Shown here one piece after another: positions 21,980 through 31,766 of a DNA stretch of 44,547 bases. Origin of the DNA: an uncultured OM182 clade bacterium. Lineage in GTDB: Bacteria > Pseudomonadota > Gammaproteobacteria > Pseudomonadales > Azotimanducaceae. The notes under the pieces were generated by a model that worked only from the letters and a program-made list of their open reading frames with translations, did no database searches and was not told the DNA's origin. How positions within the stretch are numbered: the first letter of the stretch is position 1; each line of letters starts with the position of its first letter. The translations under genes were made by a program, and so were the position numbers. The stretch spans positions 1 through 44,547 of the forward strand of contig CAJJAA010000005.1 of NCBI GenBank assembly GCA_905182025.1. The letters run 5' to 3'.

Positions 21980-23599
21980 CTAGGCAACATTTACCGTGCT
22001 AACGACAAAACTCTCTGCCGTTGCGGACTGCCAATGTCTAACATAGTCGGGATGAATTTCATTACTGAGTAATTCACCGGCGCGTAAACTCGGGTAAATT
22101 TCATCGAAGTACTGGTTGGTTTCATTAGCACTGCGACGCCAGATCATATTGGGTGTCAGTTTTTCCGGATCATCTAACCCCATGGCACCTATTAGATGGA
22201 ACGCTGAATCAAGGGTGCGCCTTTGAAAGTTTGCAACTCGCAGATGGCGTTGCTGTACATTGAGCGCCTTGCCACGATTCGGATCCTGTGTCGCAATACC
22301 GGTCGGGCAGTTATTAGTGTTACAGGCTCGGGATTGAATACAGCCTAACGCCAGCATCATCGTTCTAGCAGCATTAACAATGTCGGCACCAATGGCCAAC
22401 TTACTGACGATGTCGAAACCGGTCGCCGTTTTACCGGATGCGATCAATCGAATCTTGTCTCGCACGCCAATGCCAACAAGACAATTATGAACAAAATCTA
22501 AACCCTCAAGACAGGGCAAACCCAAACGACTCGAAAATTCGACCGGCGCCGCGCCGGTACCGCCTTCGGCTCCATCAATGGTAATAAAATCGGGCAACAC
22601 GCCTGTCTCCAACATCGCTTTGCAAACAGCCATAAACTCAGACTTGCTGCCGATACAGAGTTTGAAGCCGACGGGCTTACCGCCACTAAGATCTCTGAGT
22701 CTTGTTATAAAATTCAACAACTCTTTGGGCGTATCGAACTCAGAGTGCGCGGCTGGGGAAATGACATCCTTGCCGATTTCGACCGTTCTAATCCGAGCGA
22801 TCTCTTCCGTCACTTTGGCCGCGGGTAACACACCACCATGCGCTGGCTTGGCGCCTTGTGATATTTTTATCTCGATCATCTTGACCTGGTCGCTGGCAGC
22901 ACGTTCTTTAAATGCTTGCGAGTCAAAACCGCCGTCAGGCGTTCGACAGCCAAAGTATCCCGTACCGATTTGCCACACCACATCGCCGCCCTGTTCATGG
23001 TACGGACTAAAGCCACCTTCGCCGGTATTGTGATAAAAGCCCTCCGCCGCAGCAGCTTTATTCAAGGCGATGATGGCATTGGCGCTCAATGAGCCAAAGC
23101 TCATCGCCGAGCAGTTCATTCTTGCCGCGTTATAGGGTTTAAGACAATCGTCACCACCCACCATAACCCTGCGGTTGTCTTCGAGCACATCAACCGGGCG
23201 CATGGAGTGTGCGGCGCCTAACCAGCCCGGCTCTGTTATATCAAAGATTGTACCGAACGGAATGGTGTCATCAAGGTTGCGAGCGCGACGATAAACAAGA
23301 TTTCGTTGTTCACGATTAAACGGCAATTCTTCCGTTTCACCCGCGATGAAATACTGCTGAATTTCAGTTCGAATATGTTCGAGTCCATAACGTATATAGG
23401 CCGCAACCGGGTACAAACGATTCAACGTATGCGGGCTGAAGTTCAGATCATAAAGACCTAGCAGAACATAGAGGGTCAGAAAGACAGAGAAAAAATCTAC
23501 GAGGACGACAAGACCCCCGGTCAATGTAGCAGAGAAAAACAAACTGATTGGATAAACAATCGCTGCTACAAACCAGAAAAATTTCTGCATCAAGGTCAT
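21980..23599 (-). CDS. FMN-binding glutamate synthase family protein with N-terminal membrane helices
   Basis: A 539-residue protein. Two hydrophobic segments at the N-terminus (~8-27 and ~30-48) anchor it in the membrane. The rest corresponds to the FMN/Fe-S central domain of glutamate synthase: GSLSANAIIALNKAA, KISQGAKPAHGGVLP, TIDGAEGGTGAAP (FMN phosphate site region), and the cluster cysteines CIQSRACNTNNCPTGIA. It lacks the glutaminase domain of GltB, so it does not make glutamate from glutamine by itself in the usual way. Real electron donor and substrate are not known for this common stand-alone family. It is convergent with the M48 operon and is upstream-adjacent to nothing on the same strand within 280 bases. 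Confidence 0.92.
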   Translation of the reverse strand: MTLMQKFFWFVAAIVYPISLFFSATLTGGLVVLVDFFSVFLTLYVLLGLYDLNFSPHTLNRLYPVAAYIRYGLEHIRTEIQQYFIAGETEELPFNREQRNLVYRRARNLDDTIPFGTIFDITEPGWLGAAHSMRPVDVLEDNRRVMVGGDDCLKPYNAARMNCSAMSFGSLSANAIIALNKAAAAEGFYHNTGEGGFSPYHEQGGDVVWQIGTGYFGCRTPDGGFDSQAFKERAASDQVKMIEIKISQGAKPAHGGVLPAAKVTEEIARIRTVEIGKDVISPAAHSEFDTPKELLNFITRLRDLSGGKPVGFKLCIGSKSEFMAVCKAMLETGVLPDFITIDGAEGGTGAAPVEFSSRLGLPCLEGLDFVHNCLVGIGVRDKIRLIASGKTATGFDIVSKLAIGADIVNAARTMMLALGCIQSRACNTNNCPTGIATQDPNRGKALNVQQRHLRVANFQRRTLDSAFHLIGAMGLDDPEKLTPNMIWRRSANETNQYFDEIYPSLRAGELLSNEIHPDYVRHWQSATAESFVVSTVNVA

Positions 23600-23880
23600 A
23601 AATAACGCTCCAGTTATCGACTATTTCTTTTAGTTAATGCGTGGGTGGGCTCAGATAGCACTTAGCAGCGGCACACATCACGTCACCTGCCTGCTGCAAT
23701 TAAAATTGAATTCGCGCCACGAAGACGATCTGTTACTAGTTTACTCACTTAATTGCTTTAATAGTAACTAACGGAACGACAACAGCTGCTAACCCATCCT
23801 GTCGGTATAGCGTTGCCTGAAATTAACGATGATTTTTTACAAAAAATTGTCAACACGTAGCACGAGGGCCAAACGCCGAG

Positions 23881-26800
23881 TTATTTCGCATCATTTAGCT
23901 GCATCGCTTCAAGCGCGTTGGCAACTGCGGCGGGTGAACCAGAATTTCTAGCGAGTAATTTGTAAAACACTGGCACCACGAACAAGGTCATCAGTGTTGC
24001 CATACAGACACCGGAGAAGATAACAACGCCGAGCGTGATGCGACTTTCTGAGCCTGCGCCAGCGGTCATAATGAGTGGAATACTACCCATGATGGTCGAC
24101 AAGGCCGTCATCAGCACTGGACGCAAACGCACCTCAGCCGCTTTTTCTAACGCCGCAAGGAACTCCAGACCTTCGTCTCTTAATTGATTGGTAAATTCGA
24201 CAATCAAAATACCATTTTTAGTTGATATCCCAATCAAGATAATGAGGCCAATATCACTGTAGATGTTCAGCGTACCGTTAGTGAGGTATAGACCTAACAA
24301 AGCACCAAAAGTCGCCAAGGGAACGGTAATCATAATGACAATGGGGTGAATGAAACTCTCGAATTGGGCCGCCAGAACCAGAAAGACGATCAACAACGCC
24401 AACACGAAGGCAAACAACAGCCCGCCTTCAGATTCCTTTAACTCCAGCGACTCACCTTTGTAATCGATCTGAGCCGACAAAGGCAATTCCGTGCGGACAA
24501 CATCTTCTAAGAATTCGAGCGCCTCACTAAGCGAATAGCCTGGGGAAAGGTTTGCTGAAATCGTAATCGCTCGCAAGCGGTTATAACGATTAAGCCGACC
24601 GGCATCAGCGCCGCTAACGACGTTGGTCAGACTCGATAGCGAGATAAGTTCTCCAGTAACATCTGAGCGGACATAGATGTTGGTCAAGTCAGACGCCGTT
24701 GCACGCTGGTCAACTTTTGCCTGCACAACAACGTCGTATTCCTCACCATCATCAACAAAGGTTGTTATCTCGCGCTCACTCATCATGGTCTGTAGCGTCC
24801 GACCAATCTCCTGCACAGACACACCCAAATCAGCAGCGCGCGTCTTGTCGACCTCAACCAGCAATTGTGGTTTTGTTTCCTTGTAGTCTGCCTGCACTCT
24901 AGCAAAGCCTGGATTGGCTTGCGCCCGCGCTAATATCGTGTCGCGCCACTCGGCCAATTCTTCATAGTTACTGCCGCCGACAACGAACTGAACCGATTGG
25001 CCGCCGCCGCCTTTTTGAACACCACTACGCATGAAGGGGAAAGCACGAATACCGGGAATCTTTCGCCACTCAGCTGACAAGTTAGTCATGACTTCCTGCG
25101 TCGATAGCTTACGGTCCTCCCAAGGGGACATGGTCACCAACGCAACAGCGCTATTAACCGAATCAGAACTGCCCCAACCTGGCAAGAAAACCAGATACTT
25201 AACAACGTCGCCTGACTCGACATAAACATCGATCGTTTTTTCTAATTGTCTAAGTTGGCCCTGCATGAATTTGAAACTGGCACCCTCCGGACCGATGACT
25301 CGGGTAAAGAAAACACCCTGATCTTCCTGAGGCGCAAAGGCTGTCGGTACAACTTTAACAAGCCCAATGGTCGCTAAAACAACGAGGCAAACACCGGCGA
25401 CAATCCACTTTGGCTTTTGCAATGTAAAATGCAGCGCCTCGACATAGGCGCGCTGCACAGAGTGAAACACGTCATCCACCTTGCGGGTTAACCAACTCTC
25501 ATGCGCATGACTGGTGAGCAGTTTCGAACACATCATGGTTGTGAGCGACAGGGCCAATACACTTGAGAAGATGACAGCCGTGCCAATGGTGACCGCCAAC
25601 TCCGAGAAAATTATGCCGAGATTCCCATCAAGAAATGCGATCGGTACAAACACCGCGATCAGCACAGCGGTGGTCGCAATAACGGCAAACGCGACTTGTC
25701 TGGAACCATGAAACGCGGCCAATAGAGGCGGCTCGCCCTCTTCTATTCGACGCTGGATGTTCTCTAGCACAACGATTGAGTCGTCCACCACTAGCCCAAT
25801 GGCAAGCACGAGCCCCAATAATGTAATGAGATTAACGGAGTAACCGAAGACGGACAGGCCGATAAAGGAAGAAATCAAACACACAGGAATCGTTATTGCT
25901 GGAATAATCATCGCCCGAACGGTTCCGAGAAACATGTAGATCACCAGCGATACCAACAACATCGTAATAGCCAATGTTTTATAGACGGAGTTGATGGCGG
26001 CCTCGATGAAAACCGAATCATCGGAGCTTGCGACCAGCTGCATACCTTGCGGCAAATTTGCATTAATCGCGGCAGCCGTTTTGTTGGTGCCCCGCAGTAC
26101 TTCCAGCGTGTTCGCTGTCGATTGTTTCACCATGCCCAAGCCAACGGTCGGCACGGCATTGCCGCGGAATTCGTTGCGATAGGTGCGAGGACCGATCTCA
26201 ACATCCGCAACATCCCCCAACCGAATCAACTGGCCGGCACTGCCTCGGCCAATCGTCAAAGCGGCGAAATCCTCGGCAGACTCGTAAACACGCTTCACCC
26301 TCACCGTAAACTCTCGCTGCTGAGAATCGATTCTACCGGCCGGCAGTTCGACGTTCTGCGCCCGCAGTGCGCGTTCGACATCTGTCACGGTTAAGCCTCT
26401 AGCGGCGAGGGAGACTCGATCAAGCCAGATACGCATGGAGTAACGACCTGCGCCACTGAGGGAGACATTGGCGACGCCATCCACAACCGTAAACTGATCA
26501 ACCAAATACCGTTCTGCATAGTCGGTTAATGCCATGCTATCGAGATTGTCACCGGTCAGAGAAAACCATTGGATAGGCCTTGCGTCACTATCCGCTTTCG
26601 CTATTCGCGGCGACTGGGCGTCTTCCGGCAAGCGATTAAGGATTCTGGATACCCGATCGCGCACGTCATTTGCAGCCTGATCGATATCTCGTTCAACGCT
26701 AAACTCAACACTAATGCGTGACGATCCATCTCGACTGGATGAGCTAATCGACTCAACACCTTCAATGCCACTAATTTGATCTTCGACAACCTGGGTGACT

Positions 26801-26985
26801 TTCGTCTCGATAACTTGCGCGGACGCGCCGGGGTAGGAAGTTGAAATTGAGACAATCGGTGGGTTCGTTTCTGGATACTCTCGAAGCGGTAAGTCTGTGA
26901 AAGAAAGCACGCCAATCGCCAGAATGAGCAAACTAATCACTGACGCAAACACGGGTCTTTTTACCGAAAGATCTGAGATCATCAT
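23881..26985 (-). CDS. RND efflux transporter, inner-membrane permease (AcrB/HAE1 family)
   Basis: 1034 residues with the typical RND layout: one N-terminal helix, a large periplasmic loop, a block of six helices (~335-550), a second loop and a final block (~860-1010). The N-terminus ISDLSVKRPVFASVISLLIL and YPGASAQVIETKVTQ are hallmark. TM4 carries GLVLAIGLVVDDSIVVLENI with the Asp-Asp pair of the proton relay. Family members export drugs, dyes or lipophilic compounds. The gene follows the adaptor gene by 21 bases in one operon. No outer-membrane channel gene and no regulator gene are adjacent, so it may use a TolC-type channel encoded elsewhere. Confidence 0.95.
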   Translation of the reverse strand: MMISDLSVKRPVFASVISLLILAIGVLSFTDLPLREYPETNPPIVSISTSYPGASAQVIETKVTQVVEDQISGIEGVESISSSSRDGSSRISVEFSVERDIDQAANDVRDRVSRILNRLPEDAQSPRIAKADSDARPIQWFSLTGDNLDSMALTDYAERYLVDQFTVVDGVANVSLSGAGRYSMRIWLDRVSLAARGLTVTDVERALRAQNVELPAGRIDSQQREFTVRVKRVYESAEDFAALTIGRGSAGQLIRLGDVADVEIGPRTYRNEFRGNAVPTVGLGMVKQSTANTLEVLRGTNKTAAAINANLPQGMQLVASSDDSVFIEAAINSVYKTLAITMLLVSLVIYMFLGTVRAMIIPAITIPVCLISSFIGLSVFGYSVNLITLLGLVLAIGLVVDDSIVVLENIQRRIEEGEPPLLAAFHGSRQVAFAVIATTAVLIAVFVPIAFLDGNLGIIFSELAVTIGTAVIFSSVLALSLTTMMCSKLLTSHAHESWLTRKVDDVFHSVQRAYVEALHFTLQKPKWIVAGVCLVVLATIGLVKVVPTAFAPQEDQGVFFTRVIGPEGASFKFMQGQLRQLEKTIDVYVESGDVVKYLVFLPGWGSSDSVNSAVALVTMSPWEDRKLSTQEVMTNLSAEWRKIPGIRAFPFMRSGVQKGGGGQSVQFVVGGSNYEELAEWRDTILARAQANPGFARVQADYKETKPQLLVEVDKTRAADLGVSVQEIGRTLQTMMSEREITTFVDDGEEYDVVVQAKVDQRATASDLTNIYVRSDVTGELISLSSLTNVVSGADAGRLNRYNRLRAITISANLSPGYSLSEALEFLEDVVRTELPLSAQIDYKGESLELKESEGGLLFAFVLALLIVFLVLAAQFESFIHPIVIMITVPLATFGALLGLYLTNGTLNIYSDIGLIILIGISTKNGILIVEFTNQLRDEGLEFLAALEKAAEVRLRPVLMTALSTIMGSIPLIMTAGAGSESRITLGVVIFSGVCMATLMTLFVVPVFYKLLARNSGSPAAVANALEAMQLNDAK

Positions 26986-27006
26986 AGCCGCGCCCTCCTT
27001 AACCCA

Positions 27007-28095
27007 TTATCCAGCTTTACCCGCTGCGTCGACTTCAGCAGCCTTGATTGCAACCTTGCTGCCGGGCCGAAGCTTCATTGCCCCTTGCGTGACAACTTGC
27101 TGTCCGGCGTTGATGCCATCAAGCACTTCAATCAGCCCCGGTTGAACACGACCTGCGGTTATCTCAATTCTATTGGCTACGCCGTCAGTAACCACATACA
27201 CATACTTTCTATCTTGAACCGGAATGACTGACTCTTCAGGCACTGCCAGCACTTCTTTGCGACTGCGTATCAGGTTGACGGTCAGCAGCATGCCGGGGCG
27301 TAAACGCCTATCATCATTCTTCAGCAGGGCGCGCACCGTGACTGTTCTGGTGACGGGATCAACCCTTGAGTTAATGGTTTCAACTTGCCCAACAAACATG
27401 TCATTTTCATAGGCGCTACTTTTCGCATTGATTTCCATGCCGGGCTTTAATGCAGATAGGAAATTCTCTGGCACTGAAAAGTCGAGCTTGATGATTGAAA
27501 TATCATCGAGCGTAGTAACGACGGTATTGGTTGTTAACAATGACCCCGGACTGACTTGCCTGAACCCCAGCACGCCGCTAAAGGGCGCCCTAATCAATCG
27601 TTCATCCAGGCGCGCTACAATCGCCTCAAAGCGCGCCTTGGCTGTCTGCATGCGCGCCTGCTCAAAATCTAACTGTGTCTGCGATGCCAATCGCTGCTCA
27701 ATCATGTTTTTCATTCGATCGAACTGACGTGTCGACTCATCTACCGCTGCTTGGGCTTCAGCCAATTGCGCGGTCTCTTCAGAATTGGTTAGCTCGACGA
27801 GGATCTGGCCCGCCGTCGCGTACATGCCGTCATCAAAATTTACTTTTTGAATCAGGTCTGTGACCTTTGATGTGATGGAAATGGATTCGTTAGCTCGTGT
27901 TGTACCGATCGACTCGACGGCGTCAACAAACGTGATCATTTTTGCAGGTTGGGTCACCACAATGGTCTCTCCACCACGGGCGTAACCGCCGCTCACTTTT
28001 TGGTTATCCATGTAGGTTTGTGCTGTCCAACCGACCACACCCAGTAAAACCAGGAGAAAAACCAAAAAGATGGGGTGTTGCTTTAGAAAAGTCAC
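27007..28095 (-). CDS. RND efflux periplasmic adaptor (membrane fusion protein)
   Basis: 362 residues. An N-terminal membrane anchor (FLVFLLVLLGVVGWTAQTYM) is followed by the split lipoyl domain, an alpha-helical hairpin (ETAQLAEAQAAVDEST to LDFEQARMQTAKARFE), the barrel segment RAPFSGVLGFRQVSPGSLLT (~170-189) and a membrane-proximal domain. It bridges the RND permease and an outer-membrane channel. The start is GTG at 28095 with AAGGA six bases upstream. An array of six 12-base repeats lies 18 bases upstream of the start codon. Confidence 0.94.
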   Translation of the reverse strand: MTFLKQHPIFLVFLLVLLGVVGWTAQTYMDNQKVSGGYARGGETIVVTQPAKMITFVDAVESIGTTRANESISITSKVTDLIQKVNFDDGMYATAGQILVELTNSEETAQLAEAQAAVDESTRQFDRMKNMIEQRLASQTQLDFEQARMQTAKARFEAIVARLDERLIRAPFSGVLGFRQVSPGSLLTTNTVVTTLDDISIIKLDFSVPENFLSALKPGMEINAKSSAYENDMFVGQVETINSRVDPVTRTVTVRALLKNDDRRLRPGMLLTVNLIRSRKEVLAVPEESVIPVQDRKYVYVVTDGVANRIEITAGRVQPGLIEVLDGINAGQQVVTQGAMKLRPGSKVAIKAAEVDAAGKAG

Positions 28096-28113
28096 ACTGT
28101 TTCCTTGATCATG

Positions 28114-28185
28114 CTTCTTGTACGTCTTCTTGTACGTCTTCTTGCACGTATTGTTGTACGTGTTGTTGTACGTGTTGCTGTAAGT
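28114..28185 (-). repeat. Six-copy 12-bp tandem repeat upstream of the RND operon
   Basis: Six consecutive 12-base units. On the plus strand three are cttcttgtacgt-like, two are (a/g)ttgttgtacgt and the last is gttgctgtaagt. The units share a tgtacgt core and diverge gradually from right to left, as old tandem duplications do. On the operon strand they end just 18 bases before the GTG of the adaptor gene, so they are in the 5' leader or the promoter. A 12-base period is near one DNA turn. Confidence 0.88.
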
Positions 28186-28495
28186 ATTAATCGACTCATT
28201 AACGCCAACATTCAGCGCTACCCTACGATTTCGCCAAGCAATGCATTGAATACGCGAATAACCGGATTATTTTGGCGCGATATTTCTACCTGAACCGACC
28301 AACTGGACAACGGCTTATTTATCCCTGCAAAGATAGCCTAACAGATATGAAACACATGCTGACTTGAATCACCTGCAGGATCCGGCCAACAACACCCATC
28401 ATCAACACTAGCGATGCCGCTGGACACTGTATCGCAAAGACGTTGCAACCCAGCTTCTGATCATTCGCCGGGTACAATGACTATGCGACGGCGAC
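28186..28495. other. Intergenic region, probable RND operon promoter
   Basis: About 310 bases between the tandem repeat and the 3' end of the esterase gene, all minus-strand transcription. No gene is recognised. The promoter of the efflux operon is expected here. On the minus strand TTGGCG with TACTTA 16 bases further is a weak candidate pair just upstream of the repeat; I give it little weight. Confidence 0.4.
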
Positions 28496-30085
28496 TCAGT
28501 CGTCCCAACGTCGCGCCATGATGGCATTGACAATATTCAGCTCTCGCTGCAATAAATTTTGTTTCACTTCAAATTTCTTATCAATTGTCATGTAGGACAT
28601 ATCTACACGATCATAACGGGGCCATACAGGACCCTTTTCGCTCGAAGGGATACCTGTTTTCGCAAAGTTCACCCAATAATCGGACAACATATCACCAAGC
28701 TTAGCCTCCGAGCGGGTTGCTTTAGATCCATCAAAAGTAAACGATTCGTTATTAAAGACATAACGAATTTCAGCGGCATGGTAGGCGCCTAACTTGCCTT
28801 GCATCGGCGCCGGTGGAGCAAACGTGAAATAATACAACCATGTGTCCTTATTTCGATCACTTGCCAGTGTTGCCCATCGCGACATATTCCAGGTGAAAAT
28901 CATATCTCTGAACATCGCATAGCTTGCCGATACAAAATTTTCTTCGAAATTGTAGACAGCCAATAACTGATCAGTGAAGTCTCCGCCCATCTGCTCGAAC
29001 ATTTTCGCAGCGGACTCAGCCTCTTTCGGTGGCGCCATTAAATTGGTGCCTTCGTCGGCATTTGAACCTATGAGCAGCGAGACAACATTTTGCTTACCAT
29101 CTCGGTATATTTTCGCGATGTGATCAGGAAAAACCCACCCATCAACGTTGGGCTGCGAAAATCCTTGCGATTTGAATGTCGCAAAACCGTCAAGAATCTC
29201 ATCGCTGGTCATCCTTCGTAGCTGCGCGATTTCTTTTGCCCCCAAATGTTCTGCGAAGCGCTCACCGGTTGCCTGCGCACTTGGCACGCTATTAGATTCA
29301 GTTGCCAGCAATGGCATCGGGTCAAACTTAGCGCCGCTCTCACCGATCGCACGTTGAAACAACCCCGCTGCTAAGGGTGACGCCGTCAAGTGATTAACAC
29401 TCCATGAACCGGCTGACTCACCAAAAATCGTGACATTACTCGGGTCGCCGCCAAATGACGCGATGTTGTTTTGCACCCACTGTAGTGCCGCGATTTGATC
29501 CAGCGTGCCATAGTTGCCGGAACTACCATGCTCGGATTCTTGTGTTAGCGCCGAATGTGCTAGATAACCAAAAGGTCCCAAACGGTAGTTTATGGTCACC
29601 AGTACAACGCCTTTTTCGGCCAGTTTGGTACCGTCGTAGAATGCCGATCCGCCGGTGCCACGGGTCAATGCGCCGCCGTGTATCCAAACCATCACTGCGG
29701 CCGGTTTTTCGGCATTAACATTCGCACTCCATACATTCAGATAAAGACAATCTTCACTGGAAGGTGGTGACGGACTGGTAAACATTGAGCCCTGGGCGTA
29801 GGGCTCCTGTGAACATTGCGGACTAAACGCGGTTGCGAGTCTTTTTCCACGCCACGCAGGTGCTGCCACGGGCTCTTTCCAACGCCGATCGCCAATGGGC
29901 GGCACAGCAAAGGGGATACTTTTGAAGGAGGCGACGGTGCCTGCTTGCTCACCTATTAATGTGCCTTGCTGCATTTCGAGCTCTACCGGAGCCGCCAATG
30001 CAAAGGTGCAGGTCAATCCGGCGAGCAGTAGCGTGAAGCTTTGTATCAGATGTTTTTTAAAGTACGGTGTGCATTTTTTTCTCAT
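28496..30085 (-). CDS. Carboxylesterase type B family hydrolase, exported
   Basis: About 529 residues with a Sec signal peptide (KHLIQSFTLLLAGLTCTFAL, cleavage near ALAA-P). Type-B esterase features: SFKSIPFAVPPIGDRRW (~53-69), EDCLYLNVW (111-119), oxyanion-hole WIHGGALTRG, nucleophile elbow FGESAG with Ser224, SNADEGTN with the acidic residue, and the His in GAYHAAEIRYVF. It should hydrolyse ester bonds of exogenous substrates in the periplasm or outside. The frame is open another 55 codons upstream, but ATG at 30085 starts a proper signal peptide and is preferred. Followed at about 270 bases by nothing on this strand until the beta-lactamase-fold gene upstream. Confidence 0.92.
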   Translation of the reverse strand: MRKKCTPYFKKHLIQSFTLLLAGLTCTFALAAPVELEMQQGTLIGEQAGTVASFKSIPFAVPPIGDRRWKEPVAAPAWRGKRLATAFSPQCSQEPYAQGSMFTSPSPPSSEDCLYLNVWSANVNAEKPAAVMVWIHGGALTRGTGGSAFYDGTKLAEKGVVLVTINYRLGPFGYLAHSALTQESEHGSSGNYGTLDQIAALQWVQNNIASFGGDPSNVTIFGESAGSWSVNHLTASPLAAGLFQRAIGESGAKFDPMPLLATESNSVPSAQATGERFAEHLGAKEIAQLRRMTSDEILDGFATFKSQGFSQPNVDGWVFPDHIAKIYRDGKQNVVSLLIGSNADEGTNLMAPPKEAESAAKMFEQMGGDFTDQLLAVYNFEENFVSASYAMFRDMIFTWNMSRWATLASDRNKDTWLYYFTFAPPAPMQGKLGAYHAAEIRYVFNNESFTFDGSKATRSEAKLGDMLSDYWVNFAKTGIPSSEKGPVWPRYDRVDMSYMTIDKKFEVKQNLLQRELNIVNAIMARRWDD

Positions 30086-30357
30086 CGTTATTTTCTCTGA
30101 ATTCTTATTGTTTACGAACATACACCTATTGAAATAGGCTTGCTGAGATCGTTTTAATCGCAATGGCTTAAATAATGGGTGCCCGCGTGAAAATATTTGA
30201 CTCAAAAAGACGATCGATTTGAATAAAATATTTCCATCCCAACTGCCCATTTGGTCTGAAACTTGTGGCGAAGACGCTTCGTCTCAAACCGGTACCACTG
30301 CCTATGAATATACCTGCCGTGCGGCAAACATGCCGGCTGCCAATGATTCGCACTAGG

Positions 30358-31602
30358 TTAAAGACCCAAATGATCCGCAATCTGATGCATAGCCGATAAG
30401 GTATCAATTTTAAACTCAGCATTAAGGGCCGATGGCCAGGTTGACAGCTTGACCACCAAAAAATCCTGCACCGGGTTTATATATATCAGCTGGCCATAAA
30501 TACCCACGCACATCATCGCTTTGTCGACTGAATCTTCTATCCAGAATTGGTTTTTATAAGCGCCGTCAGGCAAGCCTATACTGCCTGTCGCGGCAAACAT
30601 TTGATGATCGGCCGCGCGCGTTGCGGCAACCCATGCTGCCGGTACAACTTGCTCACCCGCAAGGTTTTTACCGTCATTAAGATACAGTAAACCAAACCGA
30701 GCATAGTCACGCAGGCAAGCGTTGAAACCACCATCAGCAATGCCATAACCACTGGAGTCAACGGTAAAGTTGGCATCCTTTTCCGCACCCATTCGCTGCC
30801 ACAGCAGCTCGGACACAAGTTGCGGTAGTCGTTTACCGCTAACTTTTTCCATACAAAAGGCCAGCACATCGGTTTCGATAGATCGATATAACCAACGAGA
30901 ACCATGTGGCGCGTCAAGCGTTTTCAACCCCCGTATTTGTTCCCATACGTTTTTTGGCGCAATCACACCTTCGGGTGCCTGCCGCCAGCCTGACGCGATC
31001 TCCGTCAATGCAACGTCAGAGCTTGCATCAACGTAGGTTTCTGAATATCTGACACCACTTGCCATATCCAAAAGATGTTGAACGGTTGCGCCGACATAGG
31101 CCGTCTGTTTCAGCTCAGGTAGATAGTGGCTTACCTGTTGCTGCAGATCGATCAGACGCTGCTCGACTAAGATCCCTAAAACCGCCGCCGTAATGGATTT
31201 CGCCATAGATTGGGACAAATGTAGTTTAGCAGCGTCCAGAAACCCAAAGTAAGATTCCTGCTTAAGGACGCCGTTATGCATAACCAGGAAACCATCCGTG
31301 TAGGTCTCGTCTAGAAACGTATCCAGATCGCACTTTCCAAGATAGGGCAAATCAAGTTTTACCGAATCAAGCGTGTTGGCCATTTTTCGCAAGTCAAATG
31401 CACTGTCCTCTCCGCTTGCGCCCTTGGCAACAACCGCCGTTGCCAAGAACTCACTCACATGCTGAAAAGACCACCGATTCCATGGCGGTGAATCCCAGCT
31501 CTGTCGTGGAAGGTTTTCCAGTTGATTTGCCTGCATTTCGGCAGGCACACTCATTGAGCTTTTATAACTCATTGCTATCGTCCAAGTTTGTATCTCGGCC
31601 AT
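30358..31602 (-). CDS. Serine hydrolase, class-C beta-lactamase fold
   Basis: 414 residues of the beta-lactamase/transpeptidase-like family (PF00144 type). The nucleophile motif is SMAKS (SxxK) in LHLSQSMAKSITAAVLGI, and the second motif is YRSIETD in the place of YxN. The canonical K/H-x-G box near the C-terminus is not evident; NQFWIEDS and VVKLSTWPS stand there. No clear signal peptide. Such proteins are usually esterases or peptidases rather than antibiotic-resistance enzymes. ATG at 31602 gives the longest product; ATG at 31572 (10 codons later) is a reasonable alternative. It lies upstream of the esterase gene with a 270-base gap and diverges from the TPR gene. Confidence 0.88.
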   Translation of the reverse strand: MAEIQTWTIAMSYKSSMSVPAEMQANQLENLPRQSWDSPPWNRWSFQHVSEFLATAVVAKGASGEDSAFDLRKMANTLDSVKLDLPYLGKCDLDTFLDETYTDGFLVMHNGVLKQESYFGFLDAAKLHLSQSMAKSITAAVLGILVEQRLIDLQQQVSHYLPELKQTAYVGATVQHLLDMASGVRYSETYVDASSDVALTEIASGWRQAPEGVIAPKNVWEQIRGLKTLDAPHGSRWLYRSIETDVLAFCMEKVSGKRLPQLVSELLWQRMGAEKDANFTVDSSGYGIADGGFNACLRDYARFGLLYLNDGKNLAGEQVVPAAWVAATRAADHQMFAATGSIGLPDGAYKNQFWIEDSVDKAMMCVGIYGQLIYINPVQDFLVVKLSTWPSALNAEFKIDTLSAMHQIADHLGL

Positions 31603-31766
31603 TCTTGCTGGCTTTAAATGACATCACAACAAAAACTCAAATTAATAATCGCGTATTCCCGATACCGATAGCATTAGGACAAATCTATCTATTCGCAGGG
31701 TATTTTTGCTAACATCCGCCGCAAGCTAACACCCCAACACTAGTCACCTCTGCGCGGTAATCTGTT

